Below, piece after piece: positions 17,035 through 26,900 of a DNA stretch of 64,000 bases. The stretch covers positions 62,001-126,000 of the forward strand of contig DAHYHI010000102.1 of the NCBI GenBank assembly GCA_027391075.1, given 5' to 3'. How positions within the stretch are numbered: position 1 is the first letter of the stretch; each line of letters begins with the position of its first letter. The stretch comes from JAJZAM01 sp027391075. Lineage in GTDB: Bacteria; Actinomycetota; Acidimicrobiia; Acidimicrobiales; Palsa-688. The position numbers and the translations under genes were made by a program. A model generated the notes under the pieces. The model was not told the DNA's origin, searched no databases, and was given only the letters and a program-made list of their open reading frames with translations.

Positions 17035-19005
17035 TCAGACACCGCTCAAAGGCGTGGCCAGTATCGGCTGGTTGAAGAGCACGTCGTAGACTTGGCGGAC
17101 AACGGGTGCCGCAGCCGAAGCGCCGAACCCGGCCTGGGAGATGAAACAGTCGACCACGTACTGCGGCGAGCTTGCCGGCGCGAACGAGGTAAACACTGAG
17201 GTGTACTGCTTGTATAGAGGCGACGTGTGAGGTATGCCCGACACGGGCTGGGCGGTTCCCGTCTTGCCGCCGACTTGGATCGGATAGTTGGTAGCTCCGA
17301 AGGAGTAGTACGCCGTTCCGAGGTGGCTTGAGGTAACCCCCACGTAGCCCTGGACCATCGCCTGGTGGTCCGCTGCTGACAGTGGCGGGGTCGACCCAAG
17401 CTTCACCGGGCTGTAGTTGACTACTACCTTCCCCGAAGAGGTCTGGGCGTCCAGAGCTAGGCTCGGAGTCCAAAGGGTGCCACCGTTGGCGAAAGCCGAG
17501 TACGCGTTCGCTAGCTGCAGGGGCGTGACGGCGACGTCGTCTTGGCCGATCGCCGACTCGATGGCGTCACCGACGTAGTAACTCCCAAACGGGTAAGCAG
17601 TCGGGTTCTGGGCGTGGAGCTTGGCTTTCTCGGCGGGAGTTAGAACGTAGCCCGACCCTTCCCCGGGGAGGTCTATTCCGCTGTAGCGTCCGAAGCCGTA
17701 CTGGCCGGCGATCTGCTGGAAGTAGTTGGCGCCGTACTTCGACGGGTTGGAGTACAAAGTCCCGCCAATATTGTAGAAGAAGGCGTCGTCGGAGACGGTC
17801 AAAGCGAAGGGAAGGTTGACTTCACCGAAAGATTGGTGGCCGTCGTTGCCGAAGAAATGCCCGGCGACGGTTATGCCCCCGCCGACGTCGTTGAAGTATG
17901 AATTGGAGGTGATCACCCCGCCGTCGAGCCCGGCGGTGGCTGTCACAAGCTTGAACGTAGAGCCAGGGAAGTACTGCCCGGAAATAGCCCGGTTCTCTAA
18001 TGGTGATCCGCTGGAGGGGCTTGTCAGAGCCCGGTAGTGCGCCGTGGTAATGCCGCCAACGAACCATGACGGGTCGAAGGTCGGGTACGAGACCATCGCC
18101 AGAATCTTCCCTGTGTTCGGATCTTCCACCACAACAGCCCCTCCCGTCGCACGGTAGTGACCGCTGCCGTCCGTGTCGACCTGGGTTCTTTTTATGGCTA
18201 TCTCCTGGGCTAGGGCCGCCGATGCCGCTTCTTGGACCTTCCCGTCGATGGAGAGCCGGACGTTGTCGCCGGGGACGGGGGGCGTGTTGGAGATGACTGA
18301 CACGACGTTGCCGGCCGCGTCGACGGCTACCTTCTCCACGCCAGGCTTGCCCGCAAGCACGCTTTCGTATTCGGCTTCGAGGCCGGTCTGGCCTATCTGG
18401 GCGTTCGCCTGGTAGCCCTTGGGACCTAGAACCTTGTACTCGGCTGCGGTGATCTGACCGACATAGCCCAAGATGTTCGCCGCAGAATCACCGAGCTTGG
18501 TGTAGTAGGGCTCCGGCTGAGTGGAGACGCTTACCCCCGGAAAGGCGCTCAGATGCTCTTGAAGGTAGAGCATCTGCTCGGGTGTCGGGTTGACCATAAC
18601 GGTGACCGGGCTGTAGGGGCTGTACTGGTTGTTGTTGATAGCAGCGAGCATTGCCGACACCGGCTCGTTGTCGAGCACAGCCAGGCTCGCCACCTCGGCG
18701 GCGTCGTGCGACACCACCAAACGGTCGACGGTCACCACGGGAACTTCGACGTTTCCGACAAGGACATTGCCGTTACGGTCGAGAATCTCACCTCTGGGGG
18801 CCGGAGTGTAAATGGTCCGGATGTAGTTCGCGCTAGCTGTAACCTGCGACCCCGGTCCAGTCGCAATTTGCAACACGACGAGACGGGCGACGAGAGCTGC
18901 GAACATCACGCCTACGACCACCCGGATCAAGCGGAGACGGAAGGCTACTGGGGAAGGGGCTTGCGGATCCACTGTCGCACCAGTTTCTAGCATTCTCCGA
19001 ACCAA
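17035..19005 (-). CDS. Class B penicillin-binding protein 2-like transpeptidase
   Basis: Second membrane-anchored DD-transpeptidase, 656 residues. A single transmembrane helix lies at about 25-48 (RVVVGVMFAALVARLVVLQ), followed by the RGEILDRNGN dimerisation-domain signature. Active-site motifs: STFK with Ser349, SDD at 405-407 in place of SxN (as in PBP2/MrdA-type enzymes, which carry SxD) and KTGT at about 581. This suggests an elongation-type PBP2. mreC, mreD and rodA are not adjacent. The start could also be the ATG four codons in. It is divergent from metH, with only 33 bases between. Confidence 0.92.
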   Translation of the reverse strand: MVRRMLETGATVDPQAPSPVAFRLRLIRVVVGVMFAALVARLVVLQIATGPGSQVTASANYIRTIYTPAPRGEILDRNGNVLVGNVEVPVVTVDRLVVSHDAAEVASLAVLDNEPVSAMLAAINNNQYSPYSPVTVMVNPTPEQMLYLQEHLSAFPGVSVSTQPEPYYTKLGDSAANILGYVGQITAAEYKVLGPKGYQANAQIGQTGLEAEYESVLAGKPGVEKVAVDAAGNVVSVISNTPPVPGDNVRLSIDGKVQEAASAALAQEIAIKRTQVDTDGSGHYRATGGAVVVEDPNTGKILAMVSYPTFDPSWFVGGITTAHYRALTSPSSGSPLENRAISGQYFPGSTFKLVTATAGLDGGVITSNSYFNDVGGGITVAGHFFGNDGHQSFGEVNLPFALTVSDDAFFYNIGGTLYSNPSKYGANYFQQIAGQYGFGRYSGIDLPGEGSGYVLTPAEKAKLHAQNPTAYPFGSYYVGDAIESAIGQDDVAVTPLQLANAYSAFANGGTLWTPSLALDAQTSSGKVVVNYSPVKLGSTPPLSAADHQAMVQGYVGVTSSHLGTAYYSFGATNYPIQVGGKTGTAQPVSGIPHTSPLYKQYTSVFTSFAPASSPQYVVDCFISQAGFGASAAAPVVRQVYDVLFNQPILATPLSGV

Positions 19006-19029
19006 GGCGGGTGTCGCCCGACCGACCTG

Positions 19030-19035
19030 TATCCT
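19030..19035 (+). promoter_or_regulatory. Putative -10 box (TATCCT) for metH
   Basis: TATCCT lies 6 bases before the second of two tandem GTG codons (19042), favouring leaderless initiation there. The gap to the divergent PBP gene is too short for a cobalamin riboswitch. Confidence 0.4.
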
Positions 19036-19038
19036 GAG

Positions 19039-22000
19039 GTGGTGTCAAGCTACCTAGAGGCCCTGCGCGAGACGGTCGTGATATTCGACGGGGCGACTGG
19101 CACCAACCTGCAGATGGTCGGTCTTGGAGCCGACGACTTCGGCGGATCGAGCCTAGAAGGCTGCAACGAGATCCTGGTGGACACTCGCCCGGATGTGATC
19201 GCCGACCTGCACCGCAGCTTCTTCGCCGTTGGCTGCGACGTGGTCGAGACCGACAGCTTCGGATCGCTGCCTTGGGTTTTGGCTGAATATGGCATTGCCG
19301 ACAGGACCCGGGAACTCGCTCACAAGGCCGCTCGGATAGCACGCGACGTCGCCGACGGTTCCCCGGGTGATCGCTGGGTGGCGGGATCGCTCGGCCCCGG
19401 CACGAAGATAGCTTCGCTCGGCCAGATCTCATTCGCCGAACAGCGCGACGGCTATCAGGAGGCGGCGGTCGGCCTGCTGTCGGGCGGCGTCGACCTGATC
19501 CTCATCGAAACCGTCCAGGACCTTCTGCAGGCCAAAGCGGCGATCATAGGATGCCGTAGGGCGATGGCCGAGAACGGGCGTAGCGTCCCGCTGCAGGTCC
19601 AGGTGACAGTCGAGACAACTGGGAGGATGCTGATGGGCACCGAGATAGGAGCTGCCCTGACGACCCTCCAAGCGATGAGACCGGACGTGATCGGACTGAA
19701 CTGCGCTACAGGCCCGGCAGAGATGACTGAACATCTCCGCTATCTAAGTGCCCACAGCGATCTGCCGATCTCGGTCCTGCCCAACGCCGGCCTCCCGTCA
19801 GTGGTGGACGGTGCTATGCACTACGACCTGACCCCAGAGCAACTCGCCGACTACCACAGGCGATTCGTCAGCGAGCTCGGTGTCAACGTGATCGGCGGTT
19901 GCTGCGGTACCACACCGCAACATCTGCGGGCGGTAGTCGACGCGTGCCGCCACTTGATCCCCGCACCACGCAAAGTTCAACGCCAGCCTGGCGTCGCTTC
20001 CATATACAGCCACGTTGACTACGACCAGTCTCCTTCGGTGCTGATGGTCGGCGAGCGAACGAACGCAAACGGGTCCAAGCAATTCCGAGAGGCGATGCTC
20101 TCCGACGACTGGGACACGTGCGTGTCGATGGCACGCGAGGCCGTCCGCGGTGGGGCGCACGTCATAGACTTGTGCGTCGACTACACCGGCGAGGACGGCC
20201 GGGCCGACATGGCAGAAGTCGCAGGTCGCTTCGCCACCCAGGCGACGGTGCCGCTCATGCTCGACTCCACCGAGGCCGAGGTGATCGAGACCGGCCTGCA
20301 GCTCATCGCGGGTAAACCGATAATCAACTCGGTCAACCTCGAGGACGGCGACGCTGCGGGTACCCGGCTAGATTTGTTCCTCCGCCTCGCCCACGACTAC
20401 GGCGCTGCGGTCGTAGCGACATGCATCGACACCGAGGGCCAGGCACGCACGGCTGACTGGAAGCTCCGAGCGGCGAGGGCAATCTTCGACCTGGCAGTAA
20501 AGCGTTACGGGATCGAGGCGGAGGATCTGCTGTTCGACCCTCTCGTCCTGCCAGTAAGCACAGGAATGGAGGAGGGTCGCCGGGACGCTCTCGAGACGAT
20601 CGAAGGAATCCGCCTTATAAAAGCCGAGCTGCCAGGTGTGCGCACCATAGTCGGCCTGTCGAACGTAAGTTTCGGTTTGAACCCCGCAGCGAGGCACGCC
20701 TTGAATTCGGTGTTCCTCCACGAGTGCCAGCTTGCAGGCCTCGACGCAGCGATAGTCAACCCGGCTCGGATCGTGCCGCTCAACCGTCTCGATCCGGCCG
20801 TGGTCGAAGTGTGCCAAGACCTGATCTACGACAGGCGTGACCATGCGAGGCGATACGACCCCCTAGAAACGCTGCTGTCTATGTTCGACGGGGCGCAGGC
20901 GACTTCCACCGAACGCGAGGACCGCTCCGGCTGGCCAGTCGAGCAGCGCCTATCGCAGAGGATCATCGACGGCGAGCGCGACGGGCTCGAAACTGACCTA
21001 GACGAGGCCGTCCACACTGGCTGGGCGCCACTCGACATAGTCAACGGGCCGCTTCTGGGTGGCATGAAGACAGTGGGCGAACTGTTCGGCTCCGGGCAGA
21101 TGCAGCTTCCTTTCGTGCTGCAGTCGGCGGAGACGATGAAGGCCGCCGTAGCTCACCTTGAGCCGCTCATGGAGCGCTCCAACGCTGCCGGGAAGGGCAC
21201 GATAGTCCTCGCCACCGTCAAAGGCGACGTCCACGACATCGGAAAGAACCTGGTCGACATCATCTTCACCAACAACGGTTACGAGGTCCACAATCTCGGC
21301 ATAAAAGTCCCGATATCGGACATGCTCACCGCGGCAGAAGCTGTCGAAGCCGATGCCGTAGGAATGTCAGGACTCCTCGTTAAGTCTACGCTGATCATGC
21401 GGGACAACCTCGTGGAAATGAACGACCGCTCGATGTCACACATTCCTGTGCTCTTGGGCGGCGCCGCCCTGACACGGTCGTACGTGGAGAGGGATCTGCG
21501 CTCTCAGTACAAGGGACGCCTCTTCTACGGCAAGGACGCTTTCGAGGGCCTCGCCGTGATGGACCGCCTGATGGAGTTGAAAAGGAGCGGTATCGACGAC
21601 CCTGACTTCGGACGGACCGTCGAAGCCACCGACGGGCCACTGCCCCGGGCTATTAGAGCTGACATGTCGACACGGGGAGCAACGCGAGACAGCCACGCCG
21701 ACCTTCCCGCCAAGTCACCTTTCGTCGACGCTGACAACCCGGTGTTCACACCACCCTTTGTCGGCAGTCGTGTCGAACGGGGCATCGCATTGGACGACGT
21801 CGCTCGCTTCATAAACGAGACAGCCCTGTTTCGCGGCCAGTGGGGTTACAGGCCTGACAAGACGAACGCCGAGAATGACGCCAACTTCAAGGTAAGGATC
21901 CGTGCCGTTCTTCGCGAACGCCTTGCCGACGCCCGAGCGTCTGGGCTTCTGCGTCCAGCCGTCGCCTACGGCTACTTTCCGGTCAACTCTGAAGGTGACG

Positions 22001-22542
22001 ACCTCATAGTCTGGGCCGACGAGAGCCGCCGCACAGAGAGCCTGCGTTTCCGCTTCCCACGTCAGTCGACGGAGCCTTGGATGTCGATAGCCGATTTCTT
22101 CCGCCCAGTCGAGGCTCGAGACAAGGACTTTGCTGCCTTCTTCGTCGTCAGCATGGGAAACGAGGCATCGAAGGAGGCCGCCCGGCTGTTCTCAGAGAAT
22201 CGCTACCAGGATTACCTTCACTTGCACGGCCTCGGAGTGGAGATGACCGAAGCTCTCGCCGAGTACTGGCACTACAGGATACGCCAAGATTGGGGGTTCG
22301 GTTCCGAGGACGGACCGACCCTCGGAGGCCTGTTCCGCCAGCGTTACCGTGGTGGACGCTATTCGTGGGGTTATCCGGCCTGCCCGAACTTGGAGGACAA
22401 TGCCAAGTGCGCAGCGCTAGTCGGTGCGCAGCGCATCGGGGTCGAAGTCAGCGAAGAGACCTCGTGGCAGTTCCACCCCGAGCAGACCACGGCTGCGATA
22501 GTCTGCCATCATCCGCAAGCGAAGTACTTCGTGGTCGACTGA
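19039..22542 (+). CDS. metH: Cobalamin-dependent methionine synthase MetH
   Basis: Methylates homocysteine with methyl-tetrahydrofolate through methylcobalamin. The 1167-residue protein shows the four modules in order: homocysteine-binding domain (about 1-310) with zinc cysteines in NCATGP and GGCCGTTPQHL; pterin-binding domain (about 320-600, starting with SVLMVGERTNANGSKQF); B12-binding cap and Rossmann domain with the axial histidine in KGDVHDIGKN at about residue 733; and the AdoMet-dependent reactivation domain at the C-terminus (ending HPQAKYFVVD, with AEYWHYRIRQDWG). All look intact. Tandem GTG codons at 19039 and 19042 make the exact start uncertain by one codon. Confidence 0.97.
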   Translation: MVSSYLEALRETVVIFDGATGTNLQMVGLGADDFGGSSLEGCNEILVDTRPDVIADLHRSFFAVGCDVVETDSFGSLPWVLAEYGIADRTRELAHKAARIARDVADGSPGDRWVAGSLGPGTKIASLGQISFAEQRDGYQEAAVGLLSGGVDLILIETVQDLLQAKAAIIGCRRAMAENGRSVPLQVQVTVETTGRMLMGTEIGAALTTLQAMRPDVIGLNCATGPAEMTEHLRYLSAHSDLPISVLPNAGLPSVVDGAMHYDLTPEQLADYHRRFVSELGVNVIGGCCGTTPQHLRAVVDACRHLIPAPRKVQRQPGVASIYSHVDYDQSPSVLMVGERTNANGSKQFREAMLSDDWDTCVSMAREAVRGGAHVIDLCVDYTGEDGRADMAEVAGRFATQATVPLMLDSTEAEVIETGLQLIAGKPIINSVNLEDGDAAGTRLDLFLRLAHDYGAAVVATCIDTEGQARTADWKLRAARAIFDLAVKRYGIEAEDLLFDPLVLPVSTGMEEGRRDALETIEGIRLIKAELPGVRTIVGLSNVSFGLNPAARHALNSVFLHECQLAGLDAAIVNPARIVPLNRLDPAVVEVCQDLIYDRRDHARRYDPLETLLSMFDGAQATSTEREDRSGWPVEQRLSQRIIDGERDGLETDLDEAVHTGWAPLDIVNGPLLGGMKTVGELFGSGQMQLPFVLQSAETMKAAVAHLEPLMERSNAAGKGTIVLATVKGDVHDIGKNLVDIIFTNNGYEVHNLGIKVPISDMLTAAEAVEADAVGMSGLLVKSTLIMRDNLVEMNDRSMSHIPVLLGGAALTRSYVERDLRSQYKGRLFYGKDAFEGLAVMDRLMELKRSGIDDPDFGRTVEATDGPLPRAIRADMSTRGATRDSHADLPAKSPFVDADNPVFTPPFVGSRVERGIALDDVARFINETALFRGQWGYRPDKTNAENDANFKVRIRAVLRERLADARASGLLRPAVAYGYFPVNSEGDDLIVWADESRRTESLRFRFPRQSTEPWMSIADFFRPVEARDKDFAAFFVVSMGNEASKEAARLFSENRYQDYLHLHGLGVEMTEALAEYWHYRIRQDWGFGSEDGPTLGGLFRQRYRGGRYSWGYPACPNLEDNAKCAALVGAQRIGVEVSEETSWQFHPEQTTAAIVCHHPQAKYFVVD

Positions 22543-22566
22543 GGCTGGCCCCAGACTCGGCCCTAG

Positions 22567-24042
22567 TCACAATCCCGCAGCGTCGGCGAGTTCGGAGAAC
22601 TCCGAAATAACCAGGTCAGCCAGGTCGTCGAGGTCCGGCATAAGTTCCCGGCAGGCCACTAGGGCGAAATCCATCGTGTCGCAGTAGCTCTGGACCGTGA
22701 TGTTAAGCCCGACGCCGTCGACGATCGTCGAGACTGGGTAGTAGTTGACCATCCTGGCCTCGTCTAGGTAGAGGCTCCGCCTAGAGCCGGGCACGTTGGA
22801 GATTACAAGGTTGACAGGCGGGTTGAGCCGGTCCGCTACCCTGAGGCGTGTGGCGATACGCGCCGCGCGGACGGCCAGCGCCGGCGGGGCGAAGTCGGCG
22901 TAGTCCACCAGCGTCGTCGCCGGGAGGAGGCTGAAGCGCTGCTTGGCGTCCTCCATGACCGCCTTGACCAGGTTGAGACGCTCCAGCGGCCTTTCCGAGG
23001 TGGTTGGCATGACGGGAAAAAGCCCCGAGACCCGGTTAGTCCACGGGTCGGTCTCGGTGCCGGTGCGAATAGAAACCGGTACCATCGCCACAAGCGGACG
23101 GTCAGGCACCGCACCTCGCTTTTGGAGGTAGGACCTCAAACCACCGGCGCAAGCCGCCATGACCACGTCGTTGACCGTGGCACCCGTGGCGTTCTTGATG
23201 GCCTTCACGTCCACGAGCGATACTGACCTGAGCGCGACCCGCCTGTGCGGAGTGATCACCCCGTTGAAGACGGTGTGAGGAGCGGTCTTTTCGGGAAGGG
23301 AACCCACCGAGTCATCACCACGGCTGGAGCGCTGTGCGACGGCCGCTCCTATCGGGTTCGGAATTGTCCGCAGGATATCTGCGAGGCCTACAAGGCCCCT
23401 GCTGCGAGTCATCTCTCCCAGCGCCCGCAGCGTCCGAACCTGCACAGAAGCGAACTTGCCAGGCTTAGACGCCGCACCCGCGAGCACTCTGGCCAGAACT
23501 TGGGCTGGGCTCGGCACCTTTTCACCTGCGACCGTCACAGGGAGCTCGGCCGGCTCCGAGAGGCCAGGCTCGTTGTCGTAGAACATCGTCATCAGCTCGG
23601 CGCCGGCCGCGCCGTCGATGGTTGCGTGGTGCATCTTGGAGAGCACCGCGAATCGATCCCCGGCGAGGCCTTCGATCACCCAGAACTCCCACAGGGGGTG
23701 GCTCCTGTCGAGCGGCCTGGCTATCAGGCGCGCGACGAGCTTGGAGAGCTGCTCCAGACCGCCCGGGGAGGGTATCGCCGTCTCGAGCAGATGGTACTCG
23801 AGGTCGAAGTCGGGGTCCTCGATCCAGTATGGGTGGTCAAGGCCAAACGGAACGTCTACCAAGCGGCGCCTAAGCGGTTCTAGGTCGGGTAGACGGTTCA
23901 GCAGGCGGTTCCGCATGGCCTCGTAGGGTGACCAGTCGCTGCGGGCGGGCCGCTCGAAGACGGCCAGTCCGCTGACGTGACCGAACTGGGACCCGGTCTC
24001 GAGGTAGAGAAAGCTGGCGTCCAACCCGCTGAGCTGCTTCAT
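22567..24042 (-). CDS. Wax ester synthase / diacylglycerol acyltransferase (WS/DGAT)
   Basis: Esterifies acyl-CoA to diacylglycerol or fatty alcohols for storage-lipid synthesis. The 491-residue protein begins MKQLSGLDASFLYLETG, typical of the family, and has the catalytic HHATIDG (HHxxxDG) in the N-terminal half. The C-terminal half contains NDVVMAACAGGLR and NLVISNVPGSR, also family hallmarks. It fits the fatty-acid gene content of this window. It lies alone, convergent with metH (24 bases apart) and 63 bases upstream of the M24 peptidase gene. Confidence 0.95.
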   Translation of the reverse strand: MKQLSGLDASFLYLETGSQFGHVSGLAVFERPARSDWSPYEAMRNRLLNRLPDLEPLRRRLVDVPFGLDHPYWIEDPDFDLEYHLLETAIPSPGGLEQLSKLVARLIARPLDRSHPLWEFWVIEGLAGDRFAVLSKMHHATIDGAAGAELMTMFYDNEPGLSEPAELPVTVAGEKVPSPAQVLARVLAGAASKPGKFASVQVRTLRALGEMTRSRGLVGLADILRTIPNPIGAAVAQRSSRGDDSVGSLPEKTAPHTVFNGVITPHRRVALRSVSLVDVKAIKNATGATVNDVVMAACAGGLRSYLQKRGAVPDRPLVAMVPVSIRTGTETDPWTNRVSGLFPVMPTTSERPLERLNLVKAVMEDAKQRFSLLPATTLVDYADFAPPALAVRAARIATRLRVADRLNPPVNLVISNVPGSRRSLYLDEARMVNYYPVSTIVDGVGLNITVQSYCDTMDFALVACRELMPDLDDLADLVISEFSELADAAGL

Positions 24043-24105
24043 GGTGCGTCTCCTTGCCGGCCTGCTGTTGGTGCCAGTCGATCAGCACCACAAACTCAGA
24101 CGGTA

Positions 24106-25206
24106 CTATCTTTCGAGGATTACCATGTCATGGTTGGCGTCATTGAGGCTGCGAGCTCGGTCCGGCCCTGCGATGACTATGTCTTCGATGCGGACGCCGA
24201 AACGACCGGGTAGATAGACGCCGGGCTCCACGGAAAAGGCGTTACCTGGGACAAGAAGCTCGCGGTTGCCGCCCACGATGTAGGGGTCTTCGTGTTCTTC
24301 GACGCCGATCCCGTGACCCGTCCTGTGGACGAAGAACTCACCGAAACCGGCTTCGGCTATCACAGAACGAGCGGCGTCGTCCACATCCTCACAGGTCGCT
24401 CCGACCCGGGCAGCCCCGACCGCGTCGGCCTGCGCTTGTCGGACAATCTTGTAGACCTCCTCCTCTAAAGCGCCAGGAGCCCCAGTCCAAACCGTCCGGG
24501 TGATGTCAGAGCAGTAACCGTCCAAGGTCCCACCGAAATCGCACACGACAGCCTCCCCCGCCTGGATCTTCCTCTCCGACGCCTCGTGGTGCGGGCTTGC
24601 GGCGTTCGGGCCGGAAGCGACGATCGCAAAATTGACCCTACTATGACCGGCGTCGAGGAGGCGCCTGGATATGTCGGACGATACTTCTCGTTCGCTACGC
24701 CCTACCAGTGGGATGTCGCCGCCCAGGAGAGCCACCGCCACGGAGTCCGCAGCTGCTGAAGCCACTGCGAGAGCTTCGATCTCGTCGGGATCTTTTACAG
24801 CTCTCAAAGGCCCGGTGAGCTTGCCGGCGGGTGACCATGTCGCACGCGGCAGGGACACCTGCAAAGCCAGGAGGAAGGTGGCCCAGGTGCGGTCCGAGAC
24901 CGCCAGCCTGGAGCGCTCCCCTACCAGTGAAGCCACTATGGCGACCGGGTCCTCGCGCTCTGACCACGCCCGCAAGGAGAACACGTCAGGGTGTATTACG
25001 ACGCGGGGAGCTTCGAGACGGGGCACCACCAGGGTCGCCTCTTCATCTGCGGGGACAACCGCCATTGTAAGGCGCTCAAGGGGCATAGCTTCGTAACCGG
25101 TGAGCCACGGGAGGTCAGCACCGACGGAGAGCAGCACGACGTCGACGGCTGCCTCGGCCATTCGCTGGCGAAGACGATCGAACCTGGCCTGGTGTTTCGA
25201 GCTCAT
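24106..25206 (-). CDS. M24 family Xaa-Pro dipeptidase/aminopeptidase
   Basis: Pita-bread metallopeptidase cleaving Xaa-Pro bonds. From the ATG at 25206, which overlaps the lipBA stop codon in an ATGA, the protein has 366 residues: a creatinase-like N-terminal domain to about 130 and the catalytic domain after it. Metal ligands are visible in CDFGGTLDGYCSDITRT, HRTGHGIGVEEHE and EPGVYLPGRFGVRIED. The frame is open 53 codons further upstream, but that lies inside lipBA and is not conserved. It is the last gene of the lpd-E2-lipBA operon. Confidence 0.93.
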   Translation of the reverse strand: MSSKHQARFDRLRQRMAEAAVDVVLLSVGADLPWLTGYEAMPLERLTMAVVPADEEATLVVPRLEAPRVVIHPDVFSLRAWSEREDPVAIVASLVGERSRLAVSDRTWATFLLALQVSLPRATWSPAGKLTGPLRAVKDPDEIEALAVASAAADSVAVALLGGDIPLVGRSEREVSSDISRRLLDAGHSRVNFAIVASGPNAASPHHEASERKIQAGEAVVCDFGGTLDGYCSDITRTVWTGAPGALEEEVYKIVRQAQADAVGAARVGATCEDVDDAARSVIAEAGFGEFFVHRTGHGIGVEEHEDPYIVGGNRELLVPGNAFSVEPGVYLPGRFGVRIEDIVIAGPDRARSLNDANHDMVILER

Positions 25207-26900
25207 AGCGAAACAAGCTCTCCTGGTGTCCCGACGCCACCACCAGCGCGTGCCGCAGCCTGGCGTGCGTGGTAGCTGGACCTCGTCAAGGGGGATGCCT
25301 CGACGTGGCCGATGCCGAGGGACTCTCCCAGCTCGGCGATGCTGGCGAACTCCTCGGGGGTCCACCAGCGCGCCACGCCGAGGTGAGCGGCGGTAGGCCG
25401 GAGGTACTGACCGGCAGTGACTATGTCCACGCCGACGCCGGCGAGGTCGGCGAGCGTCGACGCTACCTCCTCGAAAGTCTCTCCCATCCCGAGCACCAGG
25501 CCCGTCTTGGTGGTAAGGCCTGCAGCTTTCGCTCGCGCCAGCACAGCGAGGCTCCGCGCGTAGGAGGCTGAAGGTCGAACGGCCCGCTGGAGACGAGGAA
25601 CCGTCTCCACGTTGTGGTTGAGCACCTCAGGTCGCACCGAGAACACGGCTTCGAGAGATGCCGGGTCGCCTTTGAGGTCGGATATGAGAAGCTCCAACGC
25701 AACTCCTGGATTTCGCCTCCTGACCGCTTCGACTGTGGCGACGAACCCGGATGCGCCACCGTCAGGCAGGTCATCCCGGGCGACGCATGTGACGACGGCG
25801 TGAGACAGGCCGAGTCGACTGACAGCTTCGGCAACACGTTCGGGTTCGTCGGGGTCAAGCGGCAGGGGCTTGGCGGTGTCGACCAGGCAGAACCCACATG
25901 CCCGCGTGCAGCGTTCGCCATTGATCATAAAAGTGGCTGTGCCGTCAGCCCAGCATTCGTAGATGTTCGGGCAGCCGGCCTCCTCACACACAGTGACCAG
26001 GTTCAAGGAACGGACGACCTTTCGCAGTGCCCTGTAATCCTCGCCAAGATGGGCGGAAGCTCGAAGCCACTTCGGCTTGCGGGCGTCGACTGCTAGACCG
26101 CCAGAAGGGTCTACCCCAGCCTGGGCGAGACGGCGGTCGATCATCCTCACCGGAGTCTCCGTCGCCCCACCCGCAACGGTGAAAGGTGCCATCTCGGACG
26201 GTTGAACCTTCCACGCCACGTCCTGGCGGTCCACGGATGAGACGCTCCACACTCTCGACGCAGCGTCGACGACGGCGTCTACTACAGTCCGCATCCCCGG
26301 GTGGAGCCCCTCAGCCGCAAGAGACGTTACAGGCTTGTCGGCTATGCCGCAGGGGACGATGTGGCCGAACATGTCCATGTCCGGGTCCACGTTGAGGGCG
26401 AAGCCGTGCATCGAACGCCCTTTGGAGACACGAACGCCGATCGCGGCTATCTTGCGAGGGTTGTCCCCCTCTGGCTCTAGCCAGACCCCCGGGTAGCCTT
26501 CGAGACGCCCGGCGCTTGGCGCTCCGAGAGCACCGAGGGCGTCTATTAGGGTCTGCTCGATCCGCCAGACGTGGCACGGGGAGGCCCCCGGACCGGGCGG
26601 AACTTCCATCACCGGGTAACCTACGAGCTGCCCGGGACCGTGGTAGGTTACGTCGCCTCCTCTGTCCACCCGTTCGAGTTCAGCTCCCACCGTCGAGGGA
26701 TCCACTAGAAGGTTCTCAGGGCGAGCCCGAACCCCCATGGTGTAAACCTGGCGGTGCTCCATCAGAAGCAACCAGTCGTCGTCGCCCTCAGCCCACAAGC
26801 CGCGCTGCAGGGCAAGGCCGTCCCGGTAACGCACCCTCCCGAGCCACCGCACTCGCAACCCGCGGCGCACGGCGCGTGGTGTGCAGGCTGCAGCGGTCAC
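25203..26900 (-). CDS. LipB-LipA fusion: octanoyltransferase plus lipoyl synthase
   Basis: One uninterrupted 565-codon frame encodes both lipoate-assembly enzymes. LipB occupies about residues 10-220: RVDRGGDVTYHGPGQLVGYP, catalytic Lys150 in RKIAAIG and Cys184 in PCGIADKP. LipA occupies about 272-560: RKPKWLR, auxiliary cluster CX4CX5C at Cys305/310/316, radical SAM CX3CX2C at Cys331/335/338, and the C-terminal RSSYHA serine that ligates the auxiliary cluster. The linker is about 50 residues. The GTG start overlaps the E2 stop, so the modifying enzyme is coupled to its target, the lipoyl domain of E2. LipB moves octanoyl from ACP to the E2 lysine; LipA inserts two sulfurs. Confidence 0.94.
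   Translation of the reverse strand: MTAAACTPRAVRRGLRVRWLGRVRYRDGLALQRGLWAEGDDDWLLLMEHRQVYTMGVRARPENLLVDPSTVGAELERVDRGGDVTYHGPGQLVGYPVMEVPPGPGASPCHVWRIEQTLIDALGALGAPSAGRLEGYPGVWLEPEGDNPRKIAAIGVRVSKGRSMHGFALNVDPDMDMFGHIVPCGIADKPVTSLAAEGLHPGMRTVVDAVVDAASRVWSVSSVDRQDVAWKVQPSEMAPFTVAGGATETPVRMIDRRLAQAGVDPSGGLAVDARKPKWLRASAHLGEDYRALRKVVRSLNLVTVCEEAGCPNIYECWADGTATFMINGERCTRACGFCLVDTAKPLPLDPDEPERVAEAVSRLGLSHAVVTCVARDDLPDGGASGFVATVEAVRRRNPGVALELLISDLKGDPASLEAVFSVRPEVLNHNVETVPRLQRAVRPSASYARSLAVLARAKAAGLTTKTGLVLGMGETFEEVASTLADLAGVGVDIVTAGQYLRPTAAHLGVARWWTPEEFASIAELGESLGIGHVEASPLTRSSYHARQAAARAGGGVGTPGELVSL

Noticed and set aside
19006..19038. A cobalamin riboswitch before metH, which is common for B12 genes.
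   Set aside because: Only 33 bases separate metH from the divergent PBP gene, too short for the element, and no B12-box is seen.
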